NCBI GenBank assembly: GCA_028227525.1
Contig: JAOJAE010000021.1
Location: forward strand, 1-11,971
DNA length: 11,971 bases
DNA from: Candidatus Pelagibacter sp.
Lineage (GTDB): Bacteria > Pseudomonadota > Alphaproteobacteria > Pelagibacterales > Pelagibacteraceae
Direction of reading: 5' to 3'
The notes under the pieces: model-generated
Database searches by the model: none
Seen by the model: the letters and a program-made list of their open reading frames with translations, nothing else
Told to the model about the DNA's origin: nothing
Program-made: the position numbers and the translations under genes
Shown: positions 1-5,766 of the stretch, piece by piece
Position numbering within the stretch: the first letter of the stretch is position 1
Layout: each line of letters begins with the position of its first letter

Positions 1-1252
1 AACGCAATGTCTTGGTGCTTATGTAATATCAATGACCTCAAAAGCCTCAGATATTTTGGCGGTATATTTTCTGCAAAAACAAGCGCAAACTAGAGAATTA
101 TTAAGAGTCGTTCCTCTTTTTGAAACTCTAGATGATTTAAAAAATGCCAAAGATGTAATGGAAAATCTTTTTAAACTATCTTGGTATAGAAAACTTATAA
201 AAAACCAACAAGAGGTAATGATTGGTTATTCAGACTCAAGTAAAGATGCAGGAAAATTGTCTGCAAGCTGGCATCAATATAAACTTCAAGAAGAACTTAG
301 AGATCTTGCAAAAAAATATAAGATAGATTTAGTGTTTTTTCATGGAAGAGGTGGTTCTGCTGGAAGAGGAGGTGGTCCTATCCAGGCAACATTAAAATCG
401 CAACCATCTAATACTGTTAATGGAAAAATTAGAATTACTGATCAAGGAGAAGTTATTCAACAGAAATATGGATATAAGCCTTTAGCTGAATATAATCTCT
501 GTAGTTATATAGGTGCTGTTATGGATGCTTCTTTAAACCCACCACCAAGATCTAAAAAAAATTGGAGAAATCTAATTGAAAAGATGTCAGAAATTTCTAC
601 ATCTGCTTACAGAAAAAATCTTAATCAAAGTGAAGATTTTATTAGATATTTTAAAACAGTCACACCACATAAATCACTAGGTAAACTTGCGATTGGATCG
701 AGACCTACAAAAAGAAAAAATGTTGATAATATTCAAAGCCTGAGAGCTATACCTTGGGTTTTTGCATGGACTCAAATTAGATTGATGTTGCCTGCTTGGC
801 TTGGAACCACAGAAGCATTAAGGTATGGATCTATTAAAAAGTATTCTAAAACATTGACTGATATGGAGAAGAATTGGCCTTATTTTGTATCAACAATGGA
901 TATATTGGATATGGTAATTTCAAAGGTAGACCCAGAAATTTCAATTATCTATGAAAATAATTTAGCTGATGATGCTCTCAAAAGAATTGGTAAAAAATTA
1001 AGGTTTCAATTTGATGCATTGGTCAAATTGCACAATAAAATTACTCCAAAAGAGGTTATTAAAGAAAGAAAAGAATTTAGAAAAGCACTATTTGTAAGAA
1101 ATAATTATACAGAAATGTTAAATATATTGCAGGCTAACATTATGAATAAAATTAATAATAGAAAATATAAAAAACAAGATAAAAAATTTCTTAATGATGC
1201 ATTAATGACTTCAATAGCGGGAATATCTGCAGCTATGAAAAATACAGGTTAG
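1..1252 (+). CDS. ppc: Phosphoenolpyruvate carboxylase, C-terminal part (5' end outside window)
   Basis: Carboxylates phosphoenolpyruvate with bicarbonate to oxaloacetate, the anaplerotic supply of the TCA cycle; cytoplasmic. The reading frame is open from base 2, and residues before the first ATG (position 32) already match the family (LGAYVISM, then ASDILAVYFLQ), so that ATG is internal and the gene runs off the left edge. About 416 residues are visible against about 880 for full-length enzymes, so this is roughly the C-terminal half. Both catalytic signatures are present: GYSDSSKDAG at visible residues 75-84 (active-site Lys) and the glycine-rich loop FHGRGGSAGRGGGP at 113-126. The chain ends in ...AMKNTG, the expected C-terminus with the NTG that reaches the active site. 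It looks intact. The stop codon directly abuts the ATG of ccdA, suggesting co-transcription. Confidence 0.96.
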   Translation, partial: TQCLGAYVISMTSKASDILAVYFLQKQAQTRELLRVVPLFETLDDLKNAKDVMENLFKLSWYRKLIKNQQEVMIGYSDSSKDAGKLSASWHQYKLQEELRDLAKKYKIDLVFFHGRGGSAGRGGGPIQATLKSQPSNTVNGKIRITDQGEVIQQKYGYKPLAEYNLCSYIGAVMDASLNPPPRSKKNWRNLIEKMSEISTSAYRKNLNQSEDFIRYFKTVTPHKSLGKLAIGSRPTKRKNVDNIQSLRAIPWVFAWTQIRLMLPAWLGTTEALRYGSIKKYSKTLTDMEKNWPYFVSTMDILDMVISKVDPEISIIYENNLADDALKRIGKKLRFQFDALVKLHNKITPKEVIKERKEFRKALFVRNNYTEMLNILQANIMNKINNRKYKKQDKKFLNDALMTSIAGISAAMKNTG

Positions 1253-1960
1253 ATGATTGAATTGTTAATAGCTTTTGGGGCTGGCCTTATTAGTTTTTTA
1301 TCGCCTTGTGTTTTACCTTTGATACCTGGGTATGTCTCCTTTATTTCAGGTCAATCATTACAAGACATTTTAAAATCTAAAAAAATAAATATTTTACCTT
1401 TAATTTTATTTTGTTTTGGTTTTTCGACAGTTTTTATTATTTTAGGAGCTTCAGCTTCCTTTTTAGGTCAAACACTTTTACAAAATTCAGAAATTTTAAG
1501 AATAATTGCGGGTATAATTATAATAATTTTTTCATTACAATTAATTGGATTTATAAATATTGGATATTTAAATTTAGAAAAAAGATTTGAAGCAAAAAAA
1601 TCACAAAACATTTTATTTCCATATACTATAGGATTAGCCTTTGGGTTTGGCTGGACACCTTGTATTGGTCCAATTCTAGGGTCTATTTTAGCTTTAGCTT
1701 CTATTGAAGAAACTTTATCTAAGGCTATTATTTTGTTAAGTTTTTACTCTATAGGTCTTGCTATTCCTTTTGTTTTATCGGGTTATTTAATTCAAAAATT
1801 TTTATTATTTTCAAAAAATTTCAAGAAAAATATAAATATCATATCTAAAATAGGTGGAATTATTCTTTTAATTACAGGTATATTAATTTTAACAAACCAA
1901 TTACAGGCGATTGGTTTTTATATAATTAAAATTTTCCCTTTTATGCAAAATTTCGGTTAA
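1253..1960 (+). CDS. ccdA: Cytochrome c biogenesis transmembrane protein CcdA (DsbD-like)
   Basis: Inner-membrane thiol-disulfide transporter that carries reducing equivalents from cytoplasmic thioredoxin to periplasmic partners, classically for reducing apocytochrome c before haem ligation. The 235 residues form about six hydrophobic helices. The two family cysteines are visible: C19 in LSPCVLPLIPGYVSF and C137 in GWTPCIGPILGS, each in the proline-flanked context typical of CcdA and the DsbD core. Length fits stand-alone CcdA (about 220-245), with no fused periplasmic domains. The ATG follows the ppc stop with no spacer and there is no clear Shine-Dalgarno, so coupled translation from ppc is likely. 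The periplasmic partner is not adjacent; a thioredoxin-like protein at 7208-7576 is a possible client, but this is inference only. Confidence 0.93.
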   Translation: MIELLIAFGAGLISFLSPCVLPLIPGYVSFISGQSLQDILKSKKINILPLILFCFGFSTVFIILGASASFLGQTLLQNSEILRIIAGIIIIIFSLQLIGFINIGYLNLEKRFEAKKSQNILFPYTIGLAFGFGWTPCIGPILGSILALASIEETLSKAIILLSFYSIGLAIPFVLSGYLIQKFLLFSKNFKKNINIISKIGGIILLITGILILTNQLQAIGFYIIKIFPFMQNFG

Positions 1961-1968
1961 AAGTATTA

Positions 1969-2556
1969 ATGAAAATTTATCAAATAGATTCAAGCGCTAG
2001 AAAAAAAGGTTCCTCTTCAAGAGCTCTTGCAAAAAAATTATTAGATAAAATAAAAAAACCAGATGATGAAGTCATTTATAGAGATCTAGATGATGAAATG
2101 CTTTTTGTAAGTGGACTGACAGAGTCTGGAATGAAGATTGATGAAAAAGATCAAACTGAAGATCATAAAAAAATGTTTAGATTGTCAGACATACTTGTTA
2201 AAGAATTAAAAGAGAGCGATGTTATAATAATTTCAGCTCCAATTTATAATCATGGGCCCCCTGCAACACTTAAAGCATGGTGTGACTTAGCAGCTAGAAT
2301 TGGAGAAACATTCAGGTTCAAACCTAATGGCAGAAGGGAAGGTTTGCTTCAAAACAAACAGGCATATTTAGTTATTACATCAGGAGGCACCAAATTAAAT
2401 AGTTCAGAAGATTTTTTAACACCATGGTTAAAATACATGTTGAATTTTTTTGGTATTGAAAAAGTAGATATAATTTGCGCAGATCAAATGGCGCTAGATT
2501 ATGATAAATCAATTAAAGACGCAGAAGCTCAAATAGAAAATCTTTTTAAAGATTAG
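1969..2556 (+). CDS. FMN-dependent NADH-quinone/azo reductase family protein (flavodoxin-like fold)
   Basis: A 195-residue flavodoxin-fold protein of the AzoR/NAD(P)H-quinone reductase family. These enzymes bind FMN and carry out two-electron reduction of quinones or azo compounds in the cytoplasm; the physiological substrate here is unknown. The N-terminus MKIYQIDSSARKKGSSSRAL matches the first beta strand and phosphate-binding loop for FMN. Residues 89-117, beginning SAPIYNHGPPATLKAW and ending RIGETFRF, match the family block that contacts the flavin, and SGG at 138-140 begins the second flavin loop. Length is typical (about 200). It starts 8 bases after ccdA on the same strand and is probably the last gene of that transcript. 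Its last 11 bases overlap the 3' end of the convergent dehydrogenase. The family is secure; the azoR name is not certain. Confidence 0.85.
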   Translation: MKIYQIDSSARKKGSSSRALAKKLLDKIKKPDDEVIYRDLDDEMLFVSGLTESGMKIDEKDQTEDHKKMFRLSDILVKELKESDVIIISAPIYNHGPPATLKAWCDLAARIGETFRFKPNGRREGLLQNKQAYLVITSGGTKLNSSEDFLTPWLKYMLNFFGIEKVDIICADQMALDYDKSIKDAEAQIENLFKD

Positions 2557-3610
2557 ATAAAATTGAATTAGAAGACTTTATAGTATTGGCATTTCCTCCT
2601 AAATCTTGAGTTCTACTGTCTTTATTGCTTAAAGATTTTTCAATCGCTTGAACAATTGAATTTGAAGCTTCATTTTCTCCTAAATAATCTAACATCATTG
2701 CGCCAGACCAAATTTGACCTACTGGATTAGCAATTCCTTTTCCCGCTATATCAGGAGCAGAACCATGGACAGGTTCAAATAAAGATGGAAATTTGTTTTC
2801 AGGATTAATGTTTCCAGAAGGTGCAATCCCAATAGTCCCTGTACAAGCAGGGCCTAGGTCTGAGAGAATATCTCCAAATAAATTTGATGCAACCACAACA
2901 TCAAACCACTCAGGATTAAGAACAAATCTTGCAACTAAAATATCAATATGAAATTGGTCTGTTTTAATTTCTGGATAGTTTTTTTTCATTTTATTAAATC
3001 GCTCATCCCAAAATGGCATTGTAATTGAAATTCCATTTGATTTTGTTGCGTTAGTTAATTTTTTTCTTTTTCTTTGCTTAGCTAATTCAAAAGCAAATTT
3101 TTGTACTCTATCTACCCCGTATGCTGACATGATAGTTTCTTGAATTGCAATTTCTCGATCAGTATTTTTATACATTCTTCCACCTACAGAAGAATACTCT
3201 CCTTCAGTATTTTCTCTTACTATCAGCATATCTATGTCACCAGGTTTTTTATTTGCTAATGGAGGGTCAATTCCTGGAAATAGTTTTACAGGTCGAAGAT
3301 TTATATACTGATCAAATTCCCTTCTAAACTGAAGCAAAGAACCCCATAAAGATATATGGTCTGGAACTTGATCTGGCATACCAACTGCTCCAAAAAATAT
3401 TGCGTCATGTTTTCCTAATTTCTCCTTCCAATTATCTGGTAGCATTTTTCCATGTTTTTCATAATAATCACAAGAAGCGAAATCATATTCAATAAAATTA
3501 ATTTTAAATTGATGTTTTTTAGCAGCTTCTTTTAATATTTTTATTCCTTCAGGTACTACTTCTTTTCCAATTCCATCTCCTGATATTGAAGCAATATTAT
3601 ATTCTTTCAT
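2546..3610 (-). CDS. dmlA: Tartrate dehydrogenase / D-malate dehydrogenase (decarboxylating), isopropylmalate-dehydrogenase family
   Basis: NAD- and divalent-metal-dependent beta-decarboxylating dehydrogenase. The TtuC/DmlA subgroup converts D-malate to pyruvate and CO2 and also acts on tartrate and related 2-hydroxy diacids. The sequence tracks this subgroup closely: ISGDGIGKEVVPEG at 9-22, FFGAVGMPDQVPDHISLWG at 72-90, RREFDQYINLRPV at 96-108, VRENTEGEYS at 131-140, ATKSNG at 188-193, the HID aspartate near 223, NLFGDILSDLGPA at 243-255 and EPVHGSAPDIAG at 279-290. The subgroup markers VPDHISLWG and EFDQY argue against leuB or icd. The frame opens seven codons earlier (3631), but the ATG at 3610 fits the usual N-terminus just before the first strand, giving 354 residues. 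Substrate preference cannot be read from sequence. Confidence 0.88.
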   Translation of the reverse strand: MKEYNIASISGDGIGKEVVPEGIKILKEAAKKHQFKINFIEYDFASCDYYEKHGKMLPDNWKEKLGKHDAIFFGAVGMPDQVPDHISLWGSLLQFRREFDQYINLRPVKLFPGIDPPLANKKPGDIDMLIVRENTEGEYSSVGGRMYKNTDREIAIQETIMSAYGVDRVQKFAFELAKQRKRKKLTNATKSNGISITMPFWDERFNKMKKNYPEIKTDQFHIDILVARFVLNPEWFDVVVASNLFGDILSDLGPACTGTIGIAPSGNINPENKFPSLFEPVHGSAPDIAGKGIANPVGQIWSGAMMLDYLGENEASNSIVQAIEKSLSNKDSRTQDLGGNANTIKSSNSILSNL

Positions 3611-3715
3611 AAGTAAAAATTTATACTCCAAAAAAGTGTTAATTTATAATGTTAATTTATCTTTATAATTATAAACGTTCATTGTTTTGACATATTTTAT
3701 TTGTTAGTTTTGATC
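3611..3715. promoter_or_regulatory. Divergent intergenic control region with a tandem 10-bp direct repeat
   Basis: About 105 very AT-rich bases separate the divergent dehydrogenase and pentapeptide-repeat genes and must hold both promoters. Seen directly: a perfect 10-bp direct repeat GTTAATTTAT at 3638-3647 and 3651-3660, TATAAT boxes on the plus strand at 3645-3650 and 3664-3669, a 12-bp palindrome TTATAATTATAA at 3663-3674 (so TATAAT is also readable on the minus strand), and TTGACA at 3687-3692. No -35/-10 pair with good spacing can be assigned with confidence on either strand. The repeat could be an operator, but in sequence this AT-rich it may be chance. Confidence 0.4.
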
Positions 3716-4225
3716 ATGAAAAAAATAATAATTTTAATCTTTTTTAGTTTCCTTTTTGTCTCAAATTCTAATGCGGCTTGTGATGATCCCCTAACTGATG
3801 GGGTAGATTACTCTAATTGTAGATTTTCTGATGCGCAAGATTTACAAGGAAGTTATCTTCCAAATTCAAATTTATCTTTTGCAAGTTTTATACAAGTAAA
3901 TTTTGACAAGAGTATTATGATGAATTCAAATTTGTCATTTGGTACTTTTCCTGAGTCAACATTTGTAAGAGCTAATCTTTATGAAACAATTACTATTGGT
4001 GCAAATTTTGAAAAAACAAATTTTACTGGATCTAATCTAACAAGAGTAGATTTTATGGGAGCAACTTTAATTGAAGCTAATTTTCAAAATGCAAACTTAA
4101 TGGAAGCTAATTTTACTTCATCTAATATTACGAATGCTAATTTTGATGGCGCTAATTTAATTGGTGCAACATGGACTGGTGGTGAAACTTGTGGCCCAGG
4201 GTCAATTGGCATTTGCAATAAGTAG
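3716..4225 (+). CDS. Secreted pentapeptide-repeat protein
   Basis: A 169-residue protein with an N-terminal signal peptide (MKK, then hydrophobic IIILIFFSFLFV, likely cleavage after SNSNA near residue 20) followed by a right-handed pentapeptide-repeat helix. Repeats of the A(N/D)Lxx or xxNFx type run from about residue 32 to 152, most regular in the second half (ANFEK, SNLTR, ANFQN, ANLME, ANFDG, ANLIG). The tail WTGGETCGPGSIGICNK resembles C-terminal caps of other alphaproteobacterial pentapeptide proteins. Four cysteines sit in pairs at the two ends (C22/C35 and C159/C167), which would suit disulfides in the periplasm. The frame opens at TTG 3701, but ATG 3716 places the lysines and signal peptide correctly. 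Function is unknown; such proteins are usually scaffolds. It is the first gene of a tight three-gene cassette. Confidence 0.85.
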   Translation: MKKIIILIFFSFLFVSNSNAACDDPLTDGVDYSNCRFSDAQDLQGSYLPNSNLSFASFIQVNFDKSIMMNSNLSFGTFPESTFVRANLYETITIGANFEKTNFTGSNLTRVDFMGATLIEANFQNANLMEANFTSSNITNANFDGANLIGATWTGGETCGPGSIGICNK

Positions 4226-4227
4226 TC

Positions 4228-4521
4228 ATGAATACGGCTATTAAAACAGACGATGTCATATTCAATTTTTTTAAACAAATTTGTGATGAAAAAGATGATC
4301 AAAAATGTGTTGAACTTGGAAATGAATGGATAAAAGCGATGGAAACAAATTTATCAAGTATGGAGGCAAATCTTAATGGTGCTGATAAATTAAAACATCA
4401 AGATGACATTAAAAGTAATCGAGATCATTTAAATAATCTTAAAACAAAAAACTCATCTGAATGGCGTGAATATGCAACTCAGTGTATGATTGAGATAATG
4501 AATCATAAAAGTCAGCAATAA
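4228..4521 (+). CDS. Hypothetical small helical protein (97 aa)
   Basis: I do not recognise this family. The 97 residues are hydrophilic, strongly charged and predicted largely alpha-helical, with a possible short coiled-coil stretch around residues 35-75. There is no signal peptide or membrane segment, so a cytoplasmic location is likely. Three cysteines are visible (C19, C27, C86); C19 and C27 flank the acidic stretch EKDDQK. It starts 2 bases after the stop of the pentapeptide-repeat gene, without a strong Shine-Dalgarno, and its stop codon TAA shares a base with the ATG of the next small ORF. This spacing supports a real translated gene inside an operon. Codon use and AT content match the neighbours. 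Confidence 0.7.
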   Translation: MNTAIKTDDVIFNFFKQICDEKDDQKCVELGNEWIKAMETNLSSMEANLNGADKLKHQDDIKSNRDHLNNLKTKNSSEWREYATQCMIEIMNHKSQQ

Positions 4522-4610
4522 TGAGTAATCAAGAAAGGGTTTTTATTATTATTTGTTCATCTTTAATAATATTTACTCTTTATTATTTAATTGAAAAACA
4601 CTTTTTTTAA
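4521..4610 (+). CDS. Putative single-pass membrane microprotein (29 aa)
   Basis: A short ORF begins at the ATG of a TAATG junction, sharing one base with the stop of the 97-residue gene, the classic arrangement for stop-start translational coupling. It encodes 29 residues: a short polar head MSNQER, a hydrophobic stretch of about 18 residues rich in Ile, Leu, Phe and Tyr (residues 7-24), and a small charged end EKHFF. This is the profile of a single transmembrane microprotein, and by the positive-inside rule either orientation is possible. It fills the otherwise empty gap up to the convergent reductase gene and overlaps its 3' end by 4 bases. AT-rich DNA readily encodes hydrophobic peptides by chance, so confidence rests mainly on the junction and the fill of the gap. 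No homologue is recognised. Confidence 0.5.
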   Translation: MSNQERVFIIICSSLIIFTLYYLIEKHFF

Positions 4611-5635
4611 TAAGAGCTAGATCTTTCCCACTTATTAATATTTCCTTCTTTTGCTTTTTTATTTATTTCCTGAAGCTCTGATTTTGAAAAATTTAAGTTA
4701 TCTAAACTTTCAATATTTTCTTTAACTTGTTTAACACTACTCGCTCCAATCAAAGCTGTAGTGACCGCTTTATTATTGAGTACCCATGCTAATGCCATTT
4801 GAGATAACGTTTGACCTCTTTTTTTTGCAATTTGATTTAAATCTGAAATTATTTTTATATTTCTTTTAGTAATAAAACCTTTGTCTAACGCTGATTTTGG
4901 ATCACTTGCTCTCGATGCCTTTGGTATTCCCTTTAAATATTTATCTGACAGCATACCCTGTGCTAATGGAGAAAAAGCAATAGTTCCAATTCCTAGTTTA
5001 ATTAAATTTTTATCTAAATCTTTTTCAAACCATCTATTTATTAAAGAGTACGAAGGTTGATGGATAAATATTTTAATATTTCTTTTCTTTAAAATATTAA
5101 ACATCTCAGTAGTTTTTTTTGAAGAATAAGAAGAAATACCAATATATAAAGCTTTACCTGATTTATAAATTAGCTCTAATGCATCAGCTGTTTCTTCTAA
5201 TGGTGTATTTGGATCAAATCTATGAGAATAAAATATATCCACATAATCTAGTCCCATTCTTTTTAAACTCTGATCACAACTAGCAATAATATATTTTTTA
5301 GAACCCCATTCTCCATAAGGTCCTTCCCACATATCATAGCCTGCTTTTGATGAAATAATTAATTCATCTCTATATCTTTTAAATTCTTTACTTAAAATTT
5401 TTCCAAAATTAGCTTCAGCACTTCCAGCGGGAGGGCCGTAGTTATTTGCTAAATCGAAATGAGTAATTCCTGAGTCAAAAGAATAAAATAACATTTTCTT
5501 TGCTTCAGAATTAAGTTGTCTTCCACCAAAATTATGCCAAAGACCAAGGCTTATTAAAGGTAAATCTACTCCACTCTTTCCACATCTTCTGTACTTCATA
5601 CTAGAGTATCTTTTAGGGGATGCTTTATAATTCAT
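4607..5635 (-). CDS. yghZ: Aldo/keto reductase, YghZ type (L-glyceraldehyde 3-phosphate reductase-like)
   Basis: NADPH-dependent cytoplasmic reductase of the AKR superfamily. The closest family I recognise is E. coli YghZ (Gpr), which reduces L-glyceraldehyde 3-phosphate and methylglyoxal; 342 residues here against about 346. Matches run from end to end: KYRRCGKSGVDLPLISLGLW at 14-33, THFDLANNYGPPAGSAE at 58-74, ELIISSKAGYDMW at 91-103, SLKRMGLDYVDIFYSHR at 123-139, HQPSYSLINRW, AFSPLAQGMLSDKYL and the C-terminal NADPH-binding LIGASSVKQVKEN. The AKR catalytic tetrad is complete: D61, Y66, K97, H138. It looks like a monocistronic gene divergent from the TPP riboswitch-thiV unit, with 63 bases between its ATG and the riboswitch. 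Its 3' end overlaps the small ORF of the opposing cassette by 4 bases. The true substrate in this organism is not known. Confidence 0.93.
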   Translation of the reverse strand: MNYKASPKRYSSMKYRRCGKSGVDLPLISLGLWHNFGGRQLNSEAKKMLFYSFDSGITHFDLANNYGPPAGSAEANFGKILSKEFKRYRDELIISSKAGYDMWEGPYGEWGSKKYIIASCDQSLKRMGLDYVDIFYSHRFDPNTPLEETADALELIYKSGKALYIGISSYSSKKTTEMFNILKKRNIKIFIHQPSYSLINRWFEKDLDKNLIKLGIGTIAFSPLAQGMLSDKYLKGIPKASRASDPKSALDKGFITKRNIKIISDLNQIAKKRGQTLSQMALAWVLNNKAVTTALIGASSVKQVKENIESLDNLNFSKSELQEINKKAKEGNINKWERSSSY

Positions 5636-5662
5636 ATTTATTAATATATCTCAATTTATCAG

Positions 5663-5690
5663 TTTAAAAAATCTAAATTAAATATATATT
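5663..5690 (+). promoter_or_regulatory. Possible promoter of the riboswitch-thiV transcript
   Basis: TTTAAA at 5663-5668 (4 of 6 to the -35 consensus) and TATATT at 5685-5690 (5 of 6 to the -10) are separated by 16 bases. Transcription from here would begin near 5697, just before the first conserved G of the aptamer, as required for a short riboswitch leader. The region is so AT-rich that such matches are cheap; the placement next to the aptamer is the main support. Confidence 0.35.
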
Positions 5691-5692
5691 AA

Positions 5693-5766
5693 ATTAAAGG
5701 GGTGTCTTAACAGACTGAGATTAAACCCTAAGAACCTGTCCGGTAATTCAGAAAGGGAGAACAATG
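5693..5766 (+). ncRNA. TPP (thiamin pyrophosphate) riboswitch controlling thiV
   Basis: The conserved TPP aptamer core is present in order: GGGGTG at 5699-5704, CTGAGA (pyrimidine-binding loop) at 5715-5720, ACCC at 5725-5728, GAACCTG at 5732-5738, GGTAAT at 5742-5747 and AGGGA at 5754-5758. GGGT 5700-5703 pairs with ACCC 5725-5728 (P2), GTCT 5704-5707 pairs with AGAC 5712-5715 around a 4-base loop (a very short P3), and CCT 5735-5737 can pair with AGG 5754-5756 (P4). P5 is degenerate and P1 looks weak, perhaps ATT 5693-5695 with AAT 5763-5765. The 3' strand AGGGAG is itself a Shine-Dalgarno, 4 bases before the ATG at 5764. Control is therefore probably by hiding the ribosome site when TPP binds; no terminator hairpin lies between aptamer and gene. 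Confidence 0.92.

Noticed and set aside
3145..3327. 60-codon ORF on the plus strand
   Set aside because: It lies wholly inside the dehydrogenase gene on the other strand, and its composition is that of an antisense reading of conserved family motifs.
3611..3631. Seven-codon N-terminal extension of the D-malate/tartrate dehydrogenase
   Set aside because: The ATG at 3610 sits at the usual family distance from the first strand, and the extension adds only a short hydrophobic stretch not expected in a cytoplasmic enzyme.
3776..3783. Lipoprotein signal at the NAAC before Cys22 of the pentapeptide-repeat protein
   Set aside because: The -3 position is Asn rather than Leu, Val or Ile, so the lipobox is poor; ordinary signal peptidase I cleavage fits better.
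4084..4302. 72-codon ORF on the minus strand
   Set aside because: It is antisense to the regular pentapeptide repeats and the start of the next gene; the repeats keep this frame open by chance.
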